Shown: positions 61,997 to 64,000 of the stretch, in pieces
How the letters are laid out: every line of letters begins with the position of its first letter
Numbering within the stretch: the first letter of the stretch is position 1
From: Sindora glabra
Taxonomy: Eukaryota > Streptophyta > Magnoliopsida > Fabales > Fabaceae
DNA length: 64,000 bases
Assembly: GCA_020226215.1 (NCBI GenBank)
Contig: CM035234.1
Span: forward strand, 930,001 to 994,000
Direction: 5' to 3'
Notes under the pieces: model-generated
Database searches by the model: none
Told to the model about the DNA's origin: nothing
The model's input: only the letters and a program-made list of their open reading frames with translations
Translations under genes and position numbers: made by a program

Positions 61997-64000
61997 CCAA
62001 CGGTCATCAAAAGGTTTCCGTTAAAGAGCTAAGGTAATATTCTTCGTCTAGACCAACCATGTTATTATAATGGAACCACATCTGATAGCTTGTAATCCCA
62101 CGCTTGGTATGTTATTAACCTGTGGATTAGGGAATTAAATGCTCAATGTATGACCTTCTCGACTTGCACCAACACCGACGGAAGGTAGGTTCTGTAAACT
62201 ACATAGGATACACTTATCTATACATAGAGAATTAGACTTGCAGTCGAGCAGACCTGTGTTCTATTGCATCCTTCCAGTATGGCATGCTACTCGGGCTGGA
62301 CTTGTTGAGGCCTGTAAATTACTGCTGCTGTCCTGTTAAGGTGAGTAGTGTTTCATTTTTCTATGCATGATGTTGTGGTTGGAATGTTACATTGGTATAT
62401 CACATTCCCGGCAAAGCGAAGTCAAGACTGTCGTGGTATTTCTAAACGGACATTCACAGTACATTTGCTTCCCTCTCTAACCAATTTTGAACTTCAACCT
62501 AGACGTGAATAACAGTTCTTAGCATAGGAAAGAGGGGGCAAGTTTACTGTTAAACAAAATAAGGGAAAAATGTTCAATTGCCACGAACGTCGAACATAGA
62601 GATAAACAAACTCTGCATCACACCGACTCATTTACAACTACAATATGGATGACCCCATGGAAGCACTTGTTTGACGGAAGCATCAGATTAGGGTGGGCAA
62701 TGTTATTATACTACACTGCACTTTAGTAAGGTGGATTCAATCGCTCGCATTGGATTAGTAATACATATGCCAAAGATTAGTGAGTTGTACTGCATATATT
62801 ATCATCTGTATTGTCCACTAACGGTAGGGTGCAACTTAAGAGGTTAACAAACAGGGATAAGAAGTGTAACATAGGAATTGTTGATCGTTTTTAAAATGTT
62901 AATGCCGTAACCTTGTAAATCTTATGAAGAGATTAGGCCATGTAATGCAATTAACGTGAACATGAGAATTAGTCTAGTTTCACGATGCAAAATAATGAAA
63001 GCAGATCTCTTAAAACAACATCCACCATCAACATTAACCTTGTATGGTTCTAGTGGTTTTAAAAAATTTAACTTAGGAACTAGGCACATTTGAAGGTGTT
63101 ATAGAGACACCGGGTATTAGGTTCGTAGTGTTAGCAAATATTCTAATGTTTGACATAAAATTGAATTAAAAAATAATAAAATTATGTGTGGACTGAGATT
63201 TTTTTATTATTAGTACTTACTTGATTCTTGAATGATATGATAATTATCATATAGGCATCTATTATTTGGAAGGGCGACGACGATGTCAATTGTATCTACA
63301 CCATAGCTTTATATTCAAATATTGCTAGGCATTGCATGTTTTGAATTGAATAACTGCCCTTGACTTCAGCGATTGGGCCTTACGTAATGTAATGTTTAGG
63401 TCAAATAATTATAACAAGTGAGGCCTAGTATTAATATGGTAATTGAAGTTATTTAGTAAAAAGATGAGATGGTGACACGCGTGCATACTCTTGGGTTAAT
63501 TAATACGAGGCACCAAATACAAGAACTATAACGGACATTGCTTGAAAGTGTGCAGATGTCCATTATTAATTTAATGATTTTATTCATGTTACATGGCAAC
63601 CATAGGGACGATGATCTGATTCCAATCATTGATTTGCCGAAAAAATAATGCGTGGGACGTATATCTTCGATGAGTGTGGTATCTGCTAGCAATGTTAGCG
63701 TTTCATTTATGAATGATAAGACTTCGCATAAGAACAAAGTCAAGTAATAGCATAAGCGAAGAAAGAACATTAATCGTGATGGCAAGTAGTATGACTTACA
63801 CATATTTTGTAATAACAGTGAAAGAGGACCCATGTACATGGCCATGGACATGCCACATTGCTAAGTAAGACAAAGGCTTCCCATACGACGAGGACTTCCA
63901 TTCCCCAGATGCATATGCAGAATGGAATTCTTGACAATTGGCTCGTTATTAGCCATGATTTTTAATTGAATATTTCATACCAAACACAGAGAATTGCTAT
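61997..64000. other. Right part of the window, no supportable gene
   Basis: The region may contain the 5' end of the Ulp1-type gene on the minus strand, since its first recognised exon is at 61873. A 132-codon open frame at 63453-63851 (minus) is hydrophobic and matches nothing I know. No terminal repeat of the element was found before the window ends. Confidence 0.35.

Larger units (their letters stand above)
50019..64000. mobile_element. Large decayed Mutator-like composite element (limits inferred)
   Basis: Three parts lie in one region that is less AT-rich than its surroundings. They are a MuDR/FAR1-type transposase on the plus strand (51932-54484), a TFIIH p52 gene fragment on the minus strand (56342-56852), and a multi-exon Ulp1-protease gene on the minus strand (59158-61873). 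Plant MULEs carrying Ulp1-like genes are known (the Kaonashi group in Arabidopsis), and MULEs often capture host gene pieces. A G-rich start GGGCAAAATTGCAAGATTGG at 50019 could be the left end, but no inverted partner was found, so the right end is probably beyond base 64000. That these parts belong to one element is inference from shared decay pattern and neighbourhood. Confidence 0.5.

Noticed and set aside
63453..63851. 132-codon hydrophobic minus-strand frame
   Set aside because: No recognisable domain or signal for translation; it could be a 5' part of the Ulp1-type gene but cannot be supported.

Overview
The window is nuclear DNA of a flowering plant, most likely a eudicot. It has spliced genes with GT-AG introns, very AT-rich spacers, and plant-specific families: an MRS2-type Mg transporter, a GT37 fucosyltransferase, a chloroplast double-ACT protein and a HOOKLESS1-like acetyltransferase. 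No prokaryotic signature, CRISPR array, rRNA or tRNA gene was seen. The species cannot be named from the sequence alone.

Layout. 1-4497: a decayed PIF/Harbinger (Pong-like) transposon on the minus strand, with a Myb/SANT ORF1, a split DDE transposase, a terminal motif next to a TAA at 4498 and an array of 178-bp hairpin-bearing repeats. 4500-9170: AT-rich spacer. 10088-13111 (+): MRS2-1/MGT2-like transporter, five coding exons, 443 aa. 13.1-16.9 kb: spacer. 16955-19853 (-): GT37 fucosyltransferase of about 577 aa, whose intron carries tandem copies of its own splice acceptor and exon start. 20.5-24.3 kb: AT-rich spacer with a long direct repeat. 24.82-25.66 kb (+): pseudogene of the KEOPS subunit CGI-121/TPRKB. 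25.7-37.2 kb: spacer with a kinase fragment, an internally deleted hAT element, a 1.5-kb foldback element, a Ty3/gypsy LTR-gag remnant and tandem duplications. 37487-40567 (+): ACR11-like double-ACT protein, ten exons, 291 aa. 40942-42929 (-): HLS1-like N-acetyltransferase, 407 aa, convergent with it. 43-48.7 kb: spacer. 48.76-49.3 kb: a possible terminal-exon remnant abutting a copia-like LTR and primer-binding site, then long TA and CA microsatellites.

50-64 kb is less AT-rich and looks like one large decayed Mutator-like region. It holds a MuDR/FAR1-type transposase (+), a multi-exon Ulp1 (SUMO-protease-like) gene (-), and between them a two-exon fragment of the TFIIH subunit p52 (TFB2/GTF2H4) with its splice phase kept. 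The transposase and Ulp1 reading frames and junctions are almost free of indels. They are broken by stop codons and by loss of key residues (SWIM His to Tyr, Ulp1 His to Tyr and Cys to Tyr) that C-to-T or G-to-A changes can explain, as expected for a long-methylated silenced element. This composite is the most interesting object in the window. The four intact host genes show no functional link to one another.
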